Assembly: GCF_002117485.1 (NCBI RefSeq)
Contig: NZ_CP021030.1
Span: 685,001-749,000 of the forward strand
Length of the DNA stretch: 64,000 nucleotides
Source of the DNA: Rhizobium sp. NXC14
GTDB lineage: Bacteria; Pseudomonadota; Alphaproteobacteria; Rhizobiales; Rhizobiaceae
Direction of reading: 5' to 3'
Under the pieces are notes generated by a model. That model worked only from the letters and a program-made list of their open reading frames with translations. It was not told the DNA's origin and ran no database searches. The position numbers and the translations under genes are program-made. This document shows, piece after piece, positions 34,679-44,104 of the stretch (positions within the stretch are counted from its first letter, which is position 1; the number at the start of each line of letters is the position of its first letter).

Positions 34679-36111
34679 ACGTTGAGCAGAAGAAACTCCC
34701 GCTCCCAGGGACTGATCACCTGCATGAAGGTCTCGAATTCGCCGCGCTTGACGCCGGCGTAAAGGCCGATGAACTGCTTGCCGAACACCTCTTCGAAGGC
34801 GGGCTCGTCCTCCATCAGCGCCACGGCTTCCAGCAGGCCGCGCGGCAGGTCGATCGAGCCCTCATTGGCCGAATCCTCGGTCGGCGCCGTCGGCTCGATC
34901 TGCCTCATGATGCCGAGCAGGCCGGCGGCAAGCGAGGCGGCGAGCGCCAGATAGGGATTGGCGTCCGAGCTCGGCAGCCGGTTTTCCACCCGCCGCGCCT
35001 GCGGATCGGAAACCGGAACGCGGAAGGCGGTCGTCCGGTTGTCGTAGCCCCAGGCGTTGTTGACGGGGCAGGACATGTCGGGCTGCAGGCGCCGATAGGA
35101 ATTCACATAGGGCGCCAGCATCGCCATCGCGCTCGGCACAAATTTCTGCATGCCGCCGATGAAATGGAAGAATTCCTTCGAGGCCGATCCATCCGCATTG
35201 GAGAAGACGTTTCTGCCTGTCTCGACATTGACCACCGACTGGTGGATGTGCATCGCCGATCCCGGCTGGCCCTGCATCGGCTTGGCCATGAAGGTCGCAT
35301 AGATGTCGTGCTTCAGCGCCGCTTCACGGATCGTGCGCTTGAACAGGAACACCTGGTCGGCAAGCTCGATCGGATTGCCGTGGCGCAGGTTGATCTCGAG
35401 TTGCGCCGGTCCCTCTTCGTGGATCAGCGTATCGATCTCCAGCCCCTGCTTCTCGGAGAAATGGTAGATGTCGTCGATCAGCTCGTCGAATTCGTTGATG
35501 CCGGCGATCGAATAGCCTTGGCCGCCGAGGATCGAGCGGCCGGAGCGGCCTTTCGGAGGATGCAGCGGATAGTCGGGGTCGTCATTCTTGGCGACCAGGT
35601 AGAACTCGATCTCGGGCGCCACGATCGGCTTCCAGCCGCGGTCGTGATAGAGGCTCATGATCCGCTTCAAGACGTTGCGTGGCGTATAGGGCACTTCGCC
35701 GCCGTCGGAATCGACAATGTCGCAGATCACCTGGGCCGTCGGGTCGGTTTCCCAGGGCACGACCGACAGCGTCGAAAGATCGGGCATCAGCTTCAGATCG
35801 CTGTCGCGCGGCTCGTAGCGGAAGCTCTCCGTCTCCTCCGGATACTCGCCCGAAATCGTATGCCGATAGATCGCCGACGGCAGCGCCAGCGAGGTGTTGG
35901 AGGTGAATTTGGAACTCGGCATCATCTTGCCGCGCGGAACGCCGGCAAGATCCGGCGTGATGCATTCAATGTCTTCGATGCCCCTGGCCCTCAGCCACTG
36001 CGCCGCTTCCTTCCAGTTCGCAACGCCGCGCAGGGATCCGGGGTCCGGGGGTGTTTTGGTCGAGGCGGGTACGTTTCTGGCAGGCTTCAGCGTCGTCTTT
36101 TTTGGGGACAT
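34675..36111 (-). CDS. puuA: Glutamine synthetase-like gamma-glutamylamine ligase, PuuA-like
   Basis: ATP-dependent ligase of the glutamine synthetase family, probably joining glutamate to putrescine. Catalytic-domain markers: APEIEFYLV (metal-binding Glu), EEGPAQLEINLRHG, GSAMHIHQS and the ARRVENRLPSSDANPYLA region near the active site. The N-terminus carries a basic Pro/Lys-rich extension (1-25). Length 478 residues. No adenylylation-site motif like that of GlnA was seen, fitting a catabolic ligase. Coupled to puuB. Assignment to putrescine rests on the gene pair. Confidence 0.85.
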   Translation of the reverse strand: MSPKKTTLKPARNVPASTKTPPDPGSLRGVANWKEAAQWLRARGIEDIECITPDLAGVPRGKMMPSSKFTSNTSLALPSAIYRHTISGEYPEETESFRYEPRDSDLKLMPDLSTLSVVPWETDPTAQVICDIVDSDGGEVPYTPRNVLKRIMSLYHDRGWKPIVAPEIEFYLVAKNDDPDYPLHPPKGRSGRSILGGQGYSIAGINEFDELIDDIYHFSEKQGLEIDTLIHEEGPAQLEINLRHGNPIELADQVFLFKRTIREAALKHDIYATFMAKPMQGQPGSAMHIHQSVVNVETGRNVFSNADGSASKEFFHFIGGMQKFVPSAMAMLAPYVNSYRRLQPDMSCPVNNAWGYDNRTTAFRVPVSDPQARRVENRLPSSDANPYLALAASLAAGLLGIMRQIEPTAPTEDSANEGSIDLPRGLLEAVALMEDEPAFEEVFGKQFIGLYAGVKRGEFETFMQVISPWEREFLLLNV

Positions 36112-36236
36112 GACACACCGGTTTGGTTGATCGTGGCGCCATCATAGCCGGAGTTTGCCAATTGGCGAGGGGTTGAGAACGTTGACTTTCGTCCTTTGAT
36201 GGAAAAGAAGACGCCGGTTGGATCGGGGAAAAAGGT

Positions 36237-37418
36237 TTGCAGCACAAAAGCGACGTCATCGTCATCGGCGCCGGAGCCGCCGGCATGATGGCGGCCATTC
36301 GCGCGGGCAGACGCGGCCGCTCGGTCGTGGTCATCGACCATGCGAAGGCGCCTGGCGAGAAGATCCGCATATCAGGCGGCGGCCGCTGCAATTTCACCAA
36401 TATCCATGCCGGACCGAGGAATTTCCTTTCCGCCAATCCGCATTTCTGCAAGTCGGCGCTTGCCCGTTTCACGCCCGCCGATTTCATCGCCATGGTCGAT
36501 CGGCACGGCATTGCATGGCATGAAAAGACGCTCGGCCAGTTGTTCTGCGATGACAGCGCCAAGGACATCATCCGTATGCTGCTGGACGAGATGCGCGCGG
36601 TCGGCGCGGGCCTGCATCTCGGCACCGAAATATCCGGCGTCGAGAGGAGGGAGGCAGGCTTCCGCGTCTCCACGGGCGAAGGCGTCTTCGAGGCATCCTC
36701 TCTCATCGTGGCGACCGGCGGCAAATCGATCCCGAAGATGGGTGCCACCGGCTTTGCCTATCGCCTTGCCGAACAGTTCGGCCTCACCGTGCTCGAAACC
36801 CGCCCGGCTCTCGTGCCGCTGACGCTGGATCCAGGCATGCTTGCAAGCATTGCGCCGCTTGCCGGCATATCGGCCCCCGCCAAAATCCGCCACGGCCGCA
36901 CTGCCTTCCGTGAAGCGCTGCTGTTTACCCACCGGGGTTTAAGCGGCCCCGCCATCCTGCAGATTTCCTCCTACTGGCGGGAGGGTGATGAAATCGTCGT
37001 TGCAGTCGAACCGGATGTCGACATATCGGCGCATTTGAAGACGGCGAAGCAGCTGAATGGCCGCCAGTCGGCCCAGACAGCTCTCGGCGATATCCTGCCG
37101 AAGCGGCTGGCCCAGTTTCTCGTCGAGCGGGAAAAGATCGCCGGTAATATGGCCGACCTGCCGGACAAGGCGCTGCAGCGGCTGGCCGCCAGCGCCCAGA
37201 ACTGGATCATCAAACCATCCGGCTCGGAAGGATATCGCACTGCCGAGGTGACGCTCGGCGGCATCGACACCGCGGGCCTCGATTCCCGCAGCATGGAAGC
37301 AAAGACCGTTCCCGGCCTTTATTTCGTCGGTGAATGTGTTGACGTCACCGGCTGGCTCGGCGGCTATAATTTCCAATGGGCCTGGGCTTCCGGTTTTGCC
37401 GCCGGCGAATCTGCGTAG
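36237..37418 (+). CDS. BaiN/HI0933-family flavoprotein, NAD(P)/FAD oxidoreductase
   Basis: Two-dinucleotide-binding flavoprotein of unknown physiological substrate. N-terminal FAD motif DVIVIGAGAAGMMAAIRAGR, then the family-specific KIRISGGGRCNFTN. The C-terminus has the paired flavin segment FVGECVDVTGWLGGYNFQWA, then WASGFAAG. Length 393 residues. The start appears to be TTG (36237); no in-frame ATG is available nearby. Divergent from puuA with a 125-base gap. I cannot assign a pathway. Confidence 0.85.
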   Translation: MQHKSDVIVIGAGAAGMMAAIRAGRRGRSVVVIDHAKAPGEKIRISGGGRCNFTNIHAGPRNFLSANPHFCKSALARFTPADFIAMVDRHGIAWHEKTLGQLFCDDSAKDIIRMLLDEMRAVGAGLHLGTEISGVERREAGFRVSTGEGVFEASSLIVATGGKSIPKMGATGFAYRLAEQFGLTVLETRPALVPLTLDPGMLASIAPLAGISAPAKIRHGRTAFREALLFTHRGLSGPAILQISSYWREGDEIVVAVEPDVDISAHLKTAKQLNGRQSAQTALGDILPKRLAQFLVEREKIAGNMADLPDKALQRLAASAQNWIIKPSGSEGYRTAEVTLGGIDTAGLDSRSMEAKTVPGLYFVGECVDVTGWLGGYNFQWAWASGFAAGESA

Positions 37419-37563
37419 AAATATCCGCAATAACGATTCAAGACTTCTTAAGAGAGGTGCGCCATCCTGTCTCAATTGCCGGATCTGAAAGCTTTTCCCA
37501 AATTAAGCTTTACCGGCAGGCCTTTTTGTTGGACTGTTGTGTCACAAGAGTGAGGTTTCGAGC

Positions 37564-37707
37564 ATGAACAGAAACGCACGACGCGCCCGCGCCATCGCAA
37601 TCGCCCAGGCAAAACCCGACGCCCGCATCGCCAGCCTGCGATACCTGATGCTCGCAGCCGGCGCGACCGCCGCCAGCCTGGCGCTGCTGCTAGCCAACCT
37701 CATCTGA
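37564..37707 (+). CDS. Small single-span membrane protein, 47 residues
   Basis: A short open frame with GAGG (37552-37555) eight bases before the ATG. The product begins with a basic segment (MNRNARRARAIAIAQAKP) and ends in a hydrophobic helix (YLMLAAGATAASLALLLANL), giving a likely N-in single-span protein. It lies alone in the 600-base gap between the BaiN-like gene and a chemoreceptor. No family is recognised. Codon use with strong G/C at third positions fits a real gene. Confidence 0.55.
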   Translation: MNRNARRARAIAIAQAKPDARIASLRYLMLAAGATAASLALLLANLI

Positions 37708-38020
37708 TCCTGCCCGCCCATCTGAAAGCAAACTTGCCGGCCTCCGATCGCGACGCTGCGCCCGCGTGGCGCATAATCTGCAATTATTTCACCGTGTTGG
37801 CTTAAGTCACCATTACCGCTTATCTGAAAATTAATATCTAATCTGACACAATCGCCCGCGATTATTTGGGCGTTTCCAAGTTTGCTTGGACATGAACTGG
37901 CAATGACTGCCGCCTGGCCTCCAGGTCCCCCGATGGAAAGAGAATAATTCGATGTGCACTCGGCTGGCGCGCCTTATGGCTGCCGGCGGGAGGAGTAGTG
38001 TATGAAAGGCCCGGAACGCC
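37708..38020 (+). promoter_or_regulatory. Control region before the first chemoreceptor gene
   Basis: No gene is seen in these 313 bases. The AT-rich part 37790-37850 holds TTAAGTCACCATTAC (37802-37816), a CtrA-type TTAA-N7-TTAA pattern with one mismatch. The promoter of the downstream chemoreceptor probably lies here. Confidence 0.35.
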
Positions 38021-40552
38021 ATGTTGATTGACAAGATTCTTTCCCGTTTCAGGATCAAGACCAAGGTTTTGATCTTCGTTCTGCCCTTTGTCGTTACCAT
38101 TTCGGCGGTGGGATTGACCGGCCTTTACGCATCCGGCCTTCTTCAGGGCCGCATGGAAATATCCAATAGCGTGCTGCAGTCGCTGAGCGGGTTCAAGGAT
38201 CTCTACGGTTCGATGGACGATTTCCTGCGCGTCACCAGCCCCGAGGCGCGCGACAAGCTGCTGTCGGATCTGAAGATGCAGCAGGGCGTGCTCGATCAGA
38301 CGCTCGACCAGGTCGGTGAACAGGCTGCCGGCCGGGACAGCCTCGCGGAAGCTTCGAGCCGCACCAAGGAGATTTCGGGCGTCGTCGACAAGCTCTGGGC
38401 GTTGCACGAGCAGGAACAGGCGCTGCATGAGCAGATCGATGCGGCGCAGAAGAGCCTGATCAGCACCCGTTTCACGGTCTCCTATCAGGCCGAGGAATTG
38501 CAGACCGCGCTCCAGCGCGATGAAGGCGCTGCCACCATAACGCTGCGCACTGCCGACCGCCTATTGAAGGGCGGCGATTTCTTCGGCACCGTGGCCAGCG
38601 GCTACGCCAAGCCGCAGACGCCTGAGGAAAAGATCGCCTTCATCAACGAACAGATGCCCGCGATCATCAAGTCGCAGCGCTTGATCGCCATTTCGGTTCC
38701 GGCCAATCAGAAGAATGTCATCGACGCGCTGGCAGCGACCATCGACGGCATTAAGGCGATCGCCCAGATGCCCAGCCCGACCGACGAGAACATCACCGAA
38801 CTCGGCCGCCTCATTTCGCGCTTCCGTCAGACCTCGACTTATACACAGTTGACCGCGACGCAAATGATGCGTCAGGCGACACAGAGTTTTGCTGAACTCG
38901 AGGGCCGCATTGGCCAGACCAATTCCGTTCTTCAGGATACGCGGCGCCTGGAAAATTCGGTCTATGCGCTGCAGATCGTCCTTTCCGATTTCCTCGCCAA
39001 TTCAAGCAAGGACAATCTGGTCCGTCTGCAGCAGCAGACCGGCACGCTCGGCAAGGACATGGAGGTGCTGGCCACCAGCGCCAAGGGAATGGGCTTTGCC
39101 GAAGGCATATCGGACGCGATCAAGCCGGCGCTTGACGTCATATCGGGCGGCGGTTCGAAGATCGTCGATACGATCGGCGAGCGCGTGACGGCCTATGCCG
39201 CGGCGCGACAGGAACTCGACGAGATCTGGAAGAAGCTCACTGATTTCGCCGAACTGCAGAAGCAGACAGCCGGAACCGAGCGCACCCAGGCAAACAGCAT
39301 CTCCGTCATGACCACTGGCCTCGGCATTCTTCTGTCGATCCTCGGCGGCATCGCCCTGGTGCTGACGCTGCAGCGCCCGATCAGCCAGATCACCGCCGCG
39401 ATGCGCCGCATTGCCGACGGAGCCCTGGATACCAGCATAACGGGCGAGCAGCGCTATGACGAAATCGGCGACATGGCCCGGGCGCTCGGCATCTTCAAGG
39501 AAAATGCCATCTCGAAGATTCGCATCGAGGAACAGAGCGACGAGGAGCGCGCTGCCGCCGAGCACGAGCGCCAGCGCAACGATGCCGAAAAGCGCGAGAT
39601 GGACCGTCAGATCGAGTTCGCGGTCAACGCACTTGCGGCCGGCCTCGAGCGCATGTCGCAGGGCGATATCTCGACTACGATCGATACCCCCTTCATCGGC
39701 CGACTCGAACAACTTCGTCAGGATTTCAACGGTTCGATGCTGCGCCTGCAGGCAACAATGAGCCAGATCCGCGACAACGTCGAATTGATCCAGGGCAACG
39801 GCAACCAGATGGCCCACTCGGCCGAGGATCTCTCCAAGCGCACGGAACAGCAGGCTGCCTCGCTCGAAGAGACCGCCGCAGCCGTCGATCAGATCACCGT
39901 CACTGTCCGCTCGTCGGCCGAACGCGCCAAGGACGCGGACCAGATCGTCCGCCAGGCCAAACGCAGCGCCGACGATTCCGCGGTCGTCGTCAGCAATGCG
40001 ATTGACGCCATGGGCCGCATCGAGGAGGCCTCGCGTCAGATCGAGCAGATCATCGGCGTCATCGACGAGATCGCCTTCCAGACCAATTTGCTGGCGCTCA
40101 ACGCCGGCATCGAGGCGGCCCGCGCCGGCGAGGCCGGCAAGGGCTTCGCCGTCGTCGCCATGGAAGTCCGCGAACTTGCCCAGCGCTCCGCGGCGGCTGC
40201 GCAGGAGATCAAGGGCCTGATCAACAAGTCGACCAGCGAGGTCAGCTCCGGCTCGCAGTTCGTCCAGGAAACCGGCACCGTGCTTGCGAAGATCAGCGCC
40301 CAGATCGTCACGATCAGCCAGCATGTCGAGATGATCGCTCGCGCCAGCCACGACCAATCCAACGCGCTGCAGAGCGTCAACTCGACGGTCAATCAGATGG
40401 ACCAGATGACGCAGAAGAACGCCGCGATGGTCGAGGAGACGACGGCCGCCAGCCGCGAACTAGCCGACGAGGCTGACGCGCTGCGCCGCCTGATCCAGCA
40501 GTTCAAGATCCACGGCGAGGCGGCCGAAGCCCAGGTTTATCGCGCCGCCTGA
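38021..40552 (+). CDS. Methyl-accepting chemotaxis protein (843 residues)
   Basis: Transmembrane chemoreceptor. Helix 1 at about 15-40 ([20 protein letters not shown]), a large, helical periplasmic region (about 45-420), helix 2 at about 425-450 ([19 protein letters not shown]), HAMP (about 450-505), then a cytoplasmic signalling hairpin whose tip has [20 protein letters not shown], followed by [16 protein letters not shown]. The C-terminal NWETF-type methyltransferase tether is absent. The periplasmic part resembles a helical-bundle sensor rather than Cache. The ligand is not deducible. Followed by a terminator and by a paralogous receptor gene. Confidence 0.93.
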   Translation: MLIDKILSRFRIKTKVLIFVLPFVVTISAVGLTGLYASGLLQGRMEISNSVLQSLSGFKDLYGSMDDFLRVTSPEARDKLLSDLKMQQGVLDQTLDQVGEQAAGRDSLAEASSRTKEISGVVDKLWALHEQEQALHEQIDAAQKSLISTRFTVSYQAEELQTALQRDEGAATITLRTADRLLKGGDFFGTVASGYAKPQTPEEKIAFINEQMPAIIKSQRLIAISVPANQKNVIDALAATIDGIKAIAQMPSPTDENITELGRLISRFRQTSTYTQLTATQMMRQATQSFAELEGRIGQTNSVLQDTRRLENSVYALQIVLSDFLANSSKDNLVRLQQQTGTLGKDMEVLATSAKGMGFAEGISDAIKPALDVISGGGSKIVDTIGERVTAYAAARQELDEIWKKLTDFAELQKQTAGTERTQANSISVMTTGLGILLSILGGIALVLTLQRPISQITAAMRRIADGALDTSITGEQRYDEIGDMARALGIFKENAISKIRIEEQSDEERAAAEHERQRNDAEKREMDRQIEFAVNALAAGLERMSQGDISTTIDTPFIGRLEQLRQDFNGSMLRLQATMSQIRDNVELIQGNGNQMAHSAEDLSKRTEQQAASLEETAAAVDQITVTVRSSAERAKDADQIVRQAKRSADDSAVVVSNAIDAMGRIEEASRQIEQIIGVIDEIAFQTNLLALNAGIEAARAGEAGKGFAVVAMEVRELAQRSAAAAQEIKGLINKSTSEVSSGSQFVQETGTVLAKISAQIVTISQHVEMIARASHDQSNALQSVNSTVNQMDQMTQKNAAMVEETTAASRELADEADALRRLIQQFKIHGEAAEAQVYRAA

Positions 40553-40572
40553 TCGCGATCACTTCACGTCCG

Positions 40573-40602
40573 AACGGCCCCGGTTCTTCCCGGGGCCGTT
40601 TT
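40573..40602 (+). terminator. Terminator after the first chemoreceptor gene
   Basis: AACGGCCCCGG (40573-40583) pairs with CCGGGGCCGTT (40590-40600) across TTCTTC, followed by TTCTTTT. A good rho-independent terminator 20 bases after the stop. Confidence 0.85.
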
Positions 40603-40706
40603 CTTTTGTGTGCAGAATCGCGCTTCTCGCCGCTCTGATTTACGGAAAATTTTTCCTTAACGCTTTTGGCTTAATTTAGCATTTGTCATGCCGGCCGGGG
40701 GTTACG

Positions 40707-42554
40707 ATGCTGCGCCTTTTTTCTACGTCTATCGTGCGACAGATCGTTGCGATCACGCTGTTTCTGCTGGCGATCAGCACGGCCGCCATTGTCGGCGCAA
40801 CCTATTACAATCTCAGCCGTCATGTGATGGACGGGGCCGTCTCCGACGCCAGGGATGCCGCCCGCGCCATGGCTGTCCTTTACGGCGCGGCTGATCCGGC
40901 GGCGAAGATTGCGGTGAAGGACAATCAGCTCTCCGCCGTCACCGAGGATGCGGTTCCAGCCCTTGCCGATCATTCGCTTGTCGATCGCACCGCGCAGTCG
41001 ATCGCCGGCGTCGCGACCATTTTCCAGAAGCAGGGCAGCGACTACGTCCGCATCTCCACGAACGTCAAGAAAGAAAACGGCGAGCGCGCCGTCGGCACCA
41101 AGCTCGCAGCCGAGCACCCGGCTCAGCCGGTTCTTGCCAGGGGTGAGGCCTATTACGGCCCGGCCGAGCTATTCGGCCGCAAGTTCATGACCGGCTATTT
41201 CCCGATCAAGAACGCATCCAATGCCAATGTTGGTATTCTCTTCATCGGCATTCCGATGGAATTCTATTACCAACGCATGAATGAGCTGCAGATCCTGATT
41301 CTCGGCATCGGCGCCATCGTCATGCTGCTCGTCGGTGTACTCGCCTTTTATGCGATCCGCCTGTCGGTGAAGCCTTTGCAGGCGCTGACCGCCAGCGTCC
41401 ACTCGATCTCCTCGGGCGATCTCGAAGGGACGATCCCTTGTCTTGAGAAGAAGAACGAGTTCGGCGATATCGGCCGAGCCCTGGCGCTTTTCCGCGACAG
41501 CGCCCGCGCCAGGCGCGATCTGGAAACCGAAGCGGTCGAACAGCGCGCCTTGAGCGACGCGGAACGCGCCCGCAATGATGCCGACAAGCGCTCGCTCGAC
41601 AGCCAGATCGATTTTGCCGTCAGCCAGCTTGCGGCCGGCCTCGGGCGCCTGTCCCAGGGCGATGTCTCGCAAACGATCGGCACGCCCTTTATCGGCCGGC
41701 TGGAACAACTGCGCGTCGATTTCAACGCGTCGCTGCTGCGGCTCCAGGATACGCTTTCCGGTATCCGCGACAGCGCTTCGACGATCCAGCGCAACAGCAG
41801 CGCCGTTTCGGCCTCCGCCGGCGAGCTTTCGAAGCGCACCGAGGCGCAGGCGGCGAGCCTGGAGGAGACCGCCGCCGCGGTGGAGGAGATCACAGTGACG
41901 GTTCGCTCCTCCGCCGAGCGTGCCCGCGAAGCCAACAGCGTCGTCGCCGCGACCAAGAAGACGGCCGACAATTCCGGCACCGTGGTCGGCGATGCCGTCG
42001 CCGCCATGGAGCGTATCGAAGAGGCTTCGCAGCGTATCGAGCAGATCATCGAGGTGATCGACGATATCGCCTTCCAGACCAACCTTCTGGCGCTGAATGC
42101 CGGCATCGAAGCGGCGCGGGCCGGCGAGGCGGGCAAAGGCTTTGCCGTCGTCGCCCAGGAAGTCCGCGAACTCGCCCAGCGTTCAGCCGATGCGGCGCGC
42201 GAGATCAAGTCGTTGATCGAAACGTCGAGCCGGGAAGTGACGGCAGGCTCGGAACTCGTCCAGAAGACCGGCGGCGTTCTTGCCTCGATCAGCCAGGAGA
42301 TCATCGCGATCAGCGGCCATGTCGAGACCATCGCCACTGCCAGCCGCGATCAGTCGGCCGCGCTGCAGGAGGTCAACGGCTCCGTCAACGCCATGGACCA
42401 GATGACCCAGAAGAACGCCTCGATGGTTGCCGAGACCACGCAGGCAAGCCGTCTGCTCGCCGGCGAGGCCGATACGCTGATGGCGCTGATCGAACGCTTC
42501 CGTATTGGCGCCGAGCCCGCGGCCGCTCACCTCGGCGCAAGGAAAGTCGCCTGA
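40707..42554 (+). CDS. Methyl-accepting chemotaxis protein with single-Cache-like sensor (615 residues)
   Basis: Chemoreceptor with helix 1 (IVAITLFLLAISTAAIVGAT), a periplasmic Cache-like domain (about 35-185; ARGEAYYGPAELFGRKFMTG and IKNASNANVGILFIGIP), helix 2 (LILGIGAIVMLLVGVLAFY), HAMP, and a signalling hairpin ([20 protein letters not shown]). The frame is open from TTG 40683, but the ATG at 40707 after GGGGG is preferred. Its cytoplasmic half closely matches the preceding receptor, including [11 protein letters not shown] in the linker, suggesting a duplicated output module with different sensors. Confidence 0.93.
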   Translation: MLRLFSTSIVRQIVAITLFLLAISTAAIVGATYYNLSRHVMDGAVSDARDAARAMAVLYGAADPAAKIAVKDNQLSAVTEDAVPALADHSLVDRTAQSIAGVATIFQKQGSDYVRISTNVKKENGERAVGTKLAAEHPAQPVLARGEAYYGPAELFGRKFMTGYFPIKNASNANVGILFIGIPMEFYYQRMNELQILILGIGAIVMLLVGVLAFYAIRLSVKPLQALTASVHSISSGDLEGTIPCLEKKNEFGDIGRALALFRDSARARRDLETEAVEQRALSDAERARNDADKRSLDSQIDFAVSQLAAGLGRLSQGDVSQTIGTPFIGRLEQLRVDFNASLLRLQDTLSGIRDSASTIQRNSSAVSASAGELSKRTEAQAASLEETAAAVEEITVTVRSSAERAREANSVVAATKKTADNSGTVVGDAVAAMERIEEASQRIEQIIEVIDDIAFQTNLLALNAGIEAARAGEAGKGFAVVAQEVRELAQRSADAAREIKSLIETSSREVTAGSELVQKTGGVLASISQEIIAISGHVETIATASRDQSAALQEVNGSVNAMDQMTQKNASMVAETTQASRLLAGEADTLMALIERFRIGAEPAAAHLGARKVA

Positions 42555-42775
42555 GGAACCCGGCCGCGACTGCCGCAAGACTGCGCCGCAGCTTTGCGGC
42601 GCTTTGACACCACGCGCCTGATGATGAGGTCGAGCGAGGTCAGCCAGGCGGCGAAGCGAATGGTGCCGCTGTCTCCGAACTCGTCATAGAATCGATCCTC
42701 ATCCGCCTTGCTGTTGCTCGGCGGGCGATGGTGGCGAAATCCATGCACGCCTGCGATGGTGATCATGTCGATCAT
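42527..42775 (-). CDS. Hypothetical protein, 82 residues
   Basis: A short frame opposite and slightly overlapping (28 bases) the 3' end of the second chemoreceptor gene. The ATG at 42775 has GAAAGGA upstream; a start at 42802 is possible. The product begins MIDMITIAGVHGFRHHRPPS, has an acidic middle (DEDRFYDEFGDSG) and a basic tail. No family recognised. Start spacing and context are plausible but not compelling. Confidence 0.45.
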   Translation of the reverse strand: MIDMITIAGVHGFRHHRPPSNSKADEDRFYDEFGDSGTIRFAAWLTSLDLIIRRVVSKRRKAAAQSCGSRGRVPQATFLAPR

Positions 42776-42865
42776 GAGATGTCCTTTCCTACTCAAAGAC
42801 ATCTCTTGATTTAAGCATCGAATTTCTCTTCATAAACAGGGAAATCCACGCTATGTTTTTCACTG

Positions 42866-43735
42866 ATGAAAAACGCGAATTGGGATTCCTATCAGCTTTT
42901 CCTGCAGGTGGCCCGCCTTGGCGGTCTGACGGGGGCCAGTGCCGCCAGCGGTCTTAGCCCCGCGACCATCGGCCGGCGCATGCTCGATCTCGAACAGGAG
43001 GTCGGCCGCACCCTGTTTTCCCGCAGCCAGACAGGTTATCGGCTGACGCGGGATGGCCAGGCGCTGCTCGATCACCTTCAAGAGATGGAAGCCGCCGCCC
43101 GCAAGGTCGAAGCCTGGCGGCAATCGGGTGAGGGCGGCACGACAGTCAGGATCACCGCAGGCACCTGGGTCGCCTGGCTTCTGACGGAGAATTTCGCTGC
43201 CATCCGCATGCCGGGCGATGCCTTCGCCATTGCGCTCACCATCGGTGAGGCGCGGGCAAGCCTTGCCTATCGCGAGAGCGACATCGGCATTCGCGCTTTC
43301 GAGCCGGAGGAACCCAATCTGGCCGCCCGCCAGCTTGGAGAGGTGGCATACGCCGTCTATGTCAGGCGAAATGCAGTCGAGACCGACGAGCGCTGGATTG
43401 CCGTCGGCGAGGAGGAGGCGATCTCGGCCTATCTGCGCTGGCCGCATTCCCATGCCGCGGCTGATATCGTCGCCACCGTCAACCGGCCGCGCTCGCTGCC
43501 GGATCTGGTGCGCGCCGGCGCCGGCAAGACGGTGCTTCCCTGTTTCGTCGGCGATCTTCATCCCGAATTGCAGCGCCAAGGCGGCGAATTGCCGGAATTG
43601 CGTCATCGTCAATGGATCGTCATGAATGCCGAGGATCGCCATCGCCCGGAGATCCGCACGGTCGCCGACCGCATGACGAAGCTCGTTAGAAGCTATGCCG
43701 ACCTTTTCGCCGGCAAGCGTCCGAGCCGCGGCTGA
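42866..43735 (+). CDS. LysR-family transcriptional regulator
   Basis: A 289-residue LysR-type regulator: N-terminal winged helix (YQLFLQVARLGGLTGASAAS, then LSPATIGRRMLDLEQEVGR) and a C-terminal effector domain (about 90-289) of the GcvA/ArgP-like subgroup. No divergently transcribed partner suggests a target; its neighbours are a small hypothetical gene and the aceA region in convergent direction. Target and ligand are unknown. Confidence 0.88.
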   Translation: MKNANWDSYQLFLQVARLGGLTGASAASGLSPATIGRRMLDLEQEVGRTLFSRSQTGYRLTRDGQALLDHLQEMEAAARKVEAWRQSGEGGTTVRITAGTWVAWLLTENFAAIRMPGDAFAIALTIGEARASLAYRESDIGIRAFEPEEPNLAARQLGEVAYAVYVRRNAVETDERWIAVGEEEAISAYLRWPHSHAAADIVATVNRPRSLPDLVRAGAGKTVLPCFVGDLHPELQRQGGELPELRHRQWIVMNAEDRHRPEIRTVADRMTKLVRSYADLFAGKRPSRG

Positions 43736-43767
43736 TACCCGGCCCGGGAAGACTGGAAGACGATAGG

Positions 43768-43798
43768 GCGTCCGCGCATTCTTTCGCGGCGCGGACGC
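43768..43798. terminator. Hairpin after the LysR gene
   Basis: GCGTCCGCGC (43768-43777) pairs perfectly with GCGCGGACGC (43789-43798). No T-tract. It lies between the convergent LysR gene and the small gene downstream of aceA and may reduce read-through in both directions. Confidence 0.55.
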
Positions 43799-43847
43799 TG
43801 TGACCGAGCGCAATCCGAGCGACGTGCCCGGGCTGCCGCCTATTTCG

Positions 43848-44084
43848 TCAGTGCCGGTTGGTGACGACGACCGGGATCAACAGGTCGCCCCAGTTGCCGT
43901 CGCCGCCGTGGTGACGGGCCGAGCGCACCAGTTCGACAGAAACGCCGGCCTCGACGGCCTTCATGACGGATTGGTTCAGCCGATGCAGGTCATTGGCGAG
44001 CATGCGGATCGTCGTCTGCTGATCCTCGCTCATGCTCGATGCCTGCTCTTCGGCCCGTTCGCGGACGCGTGCGATGGATGCCAT
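43848..44084 (-). CDS. Small protein encoded downstream of aceA, 78 residues
   Basis: A 78-residue soluble protein with a helical N-terminal two-thirds (RVRERAEEQASSMSEDQQTT, NDLHRLNQSVMKAVEAG) and a short C-terminal strand region (LLIPVVVTNRH). The ATG is preceded by AGGAGGA at optimal spacing, strong evidence of translation. It starts 20 bases after the aceA stop, so it is probably co-transcribed with isocitrate lyase. No named family recognised; a link to glyoxylate-cycle control is only a guess from position. Confidence 0.75.
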   Translation of the reverse strand: MASIARVRERAEEQASSMSEDQQTTIRMLANDLHRLNQSVMKAVEAGVSVELVRSARHHGGDGNWGDLLIPVVVTNRH

Positions 44085-44104
44085 GATCTATCCTCCTCTT
44101 CGGG

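Noticed and set aside
40651..40677. CtrA box upstream of the second chemoreceptor gene
   Set aside because: TTAA and TTAA are present but separated by ten bases instead of seven.
42860..43813. 317-codon minus-strand frame opposite the LysR gene
   Set aside because: The plus strand has a complete LysR protein with a proper helix-turn-helix; the reverse frame has none.
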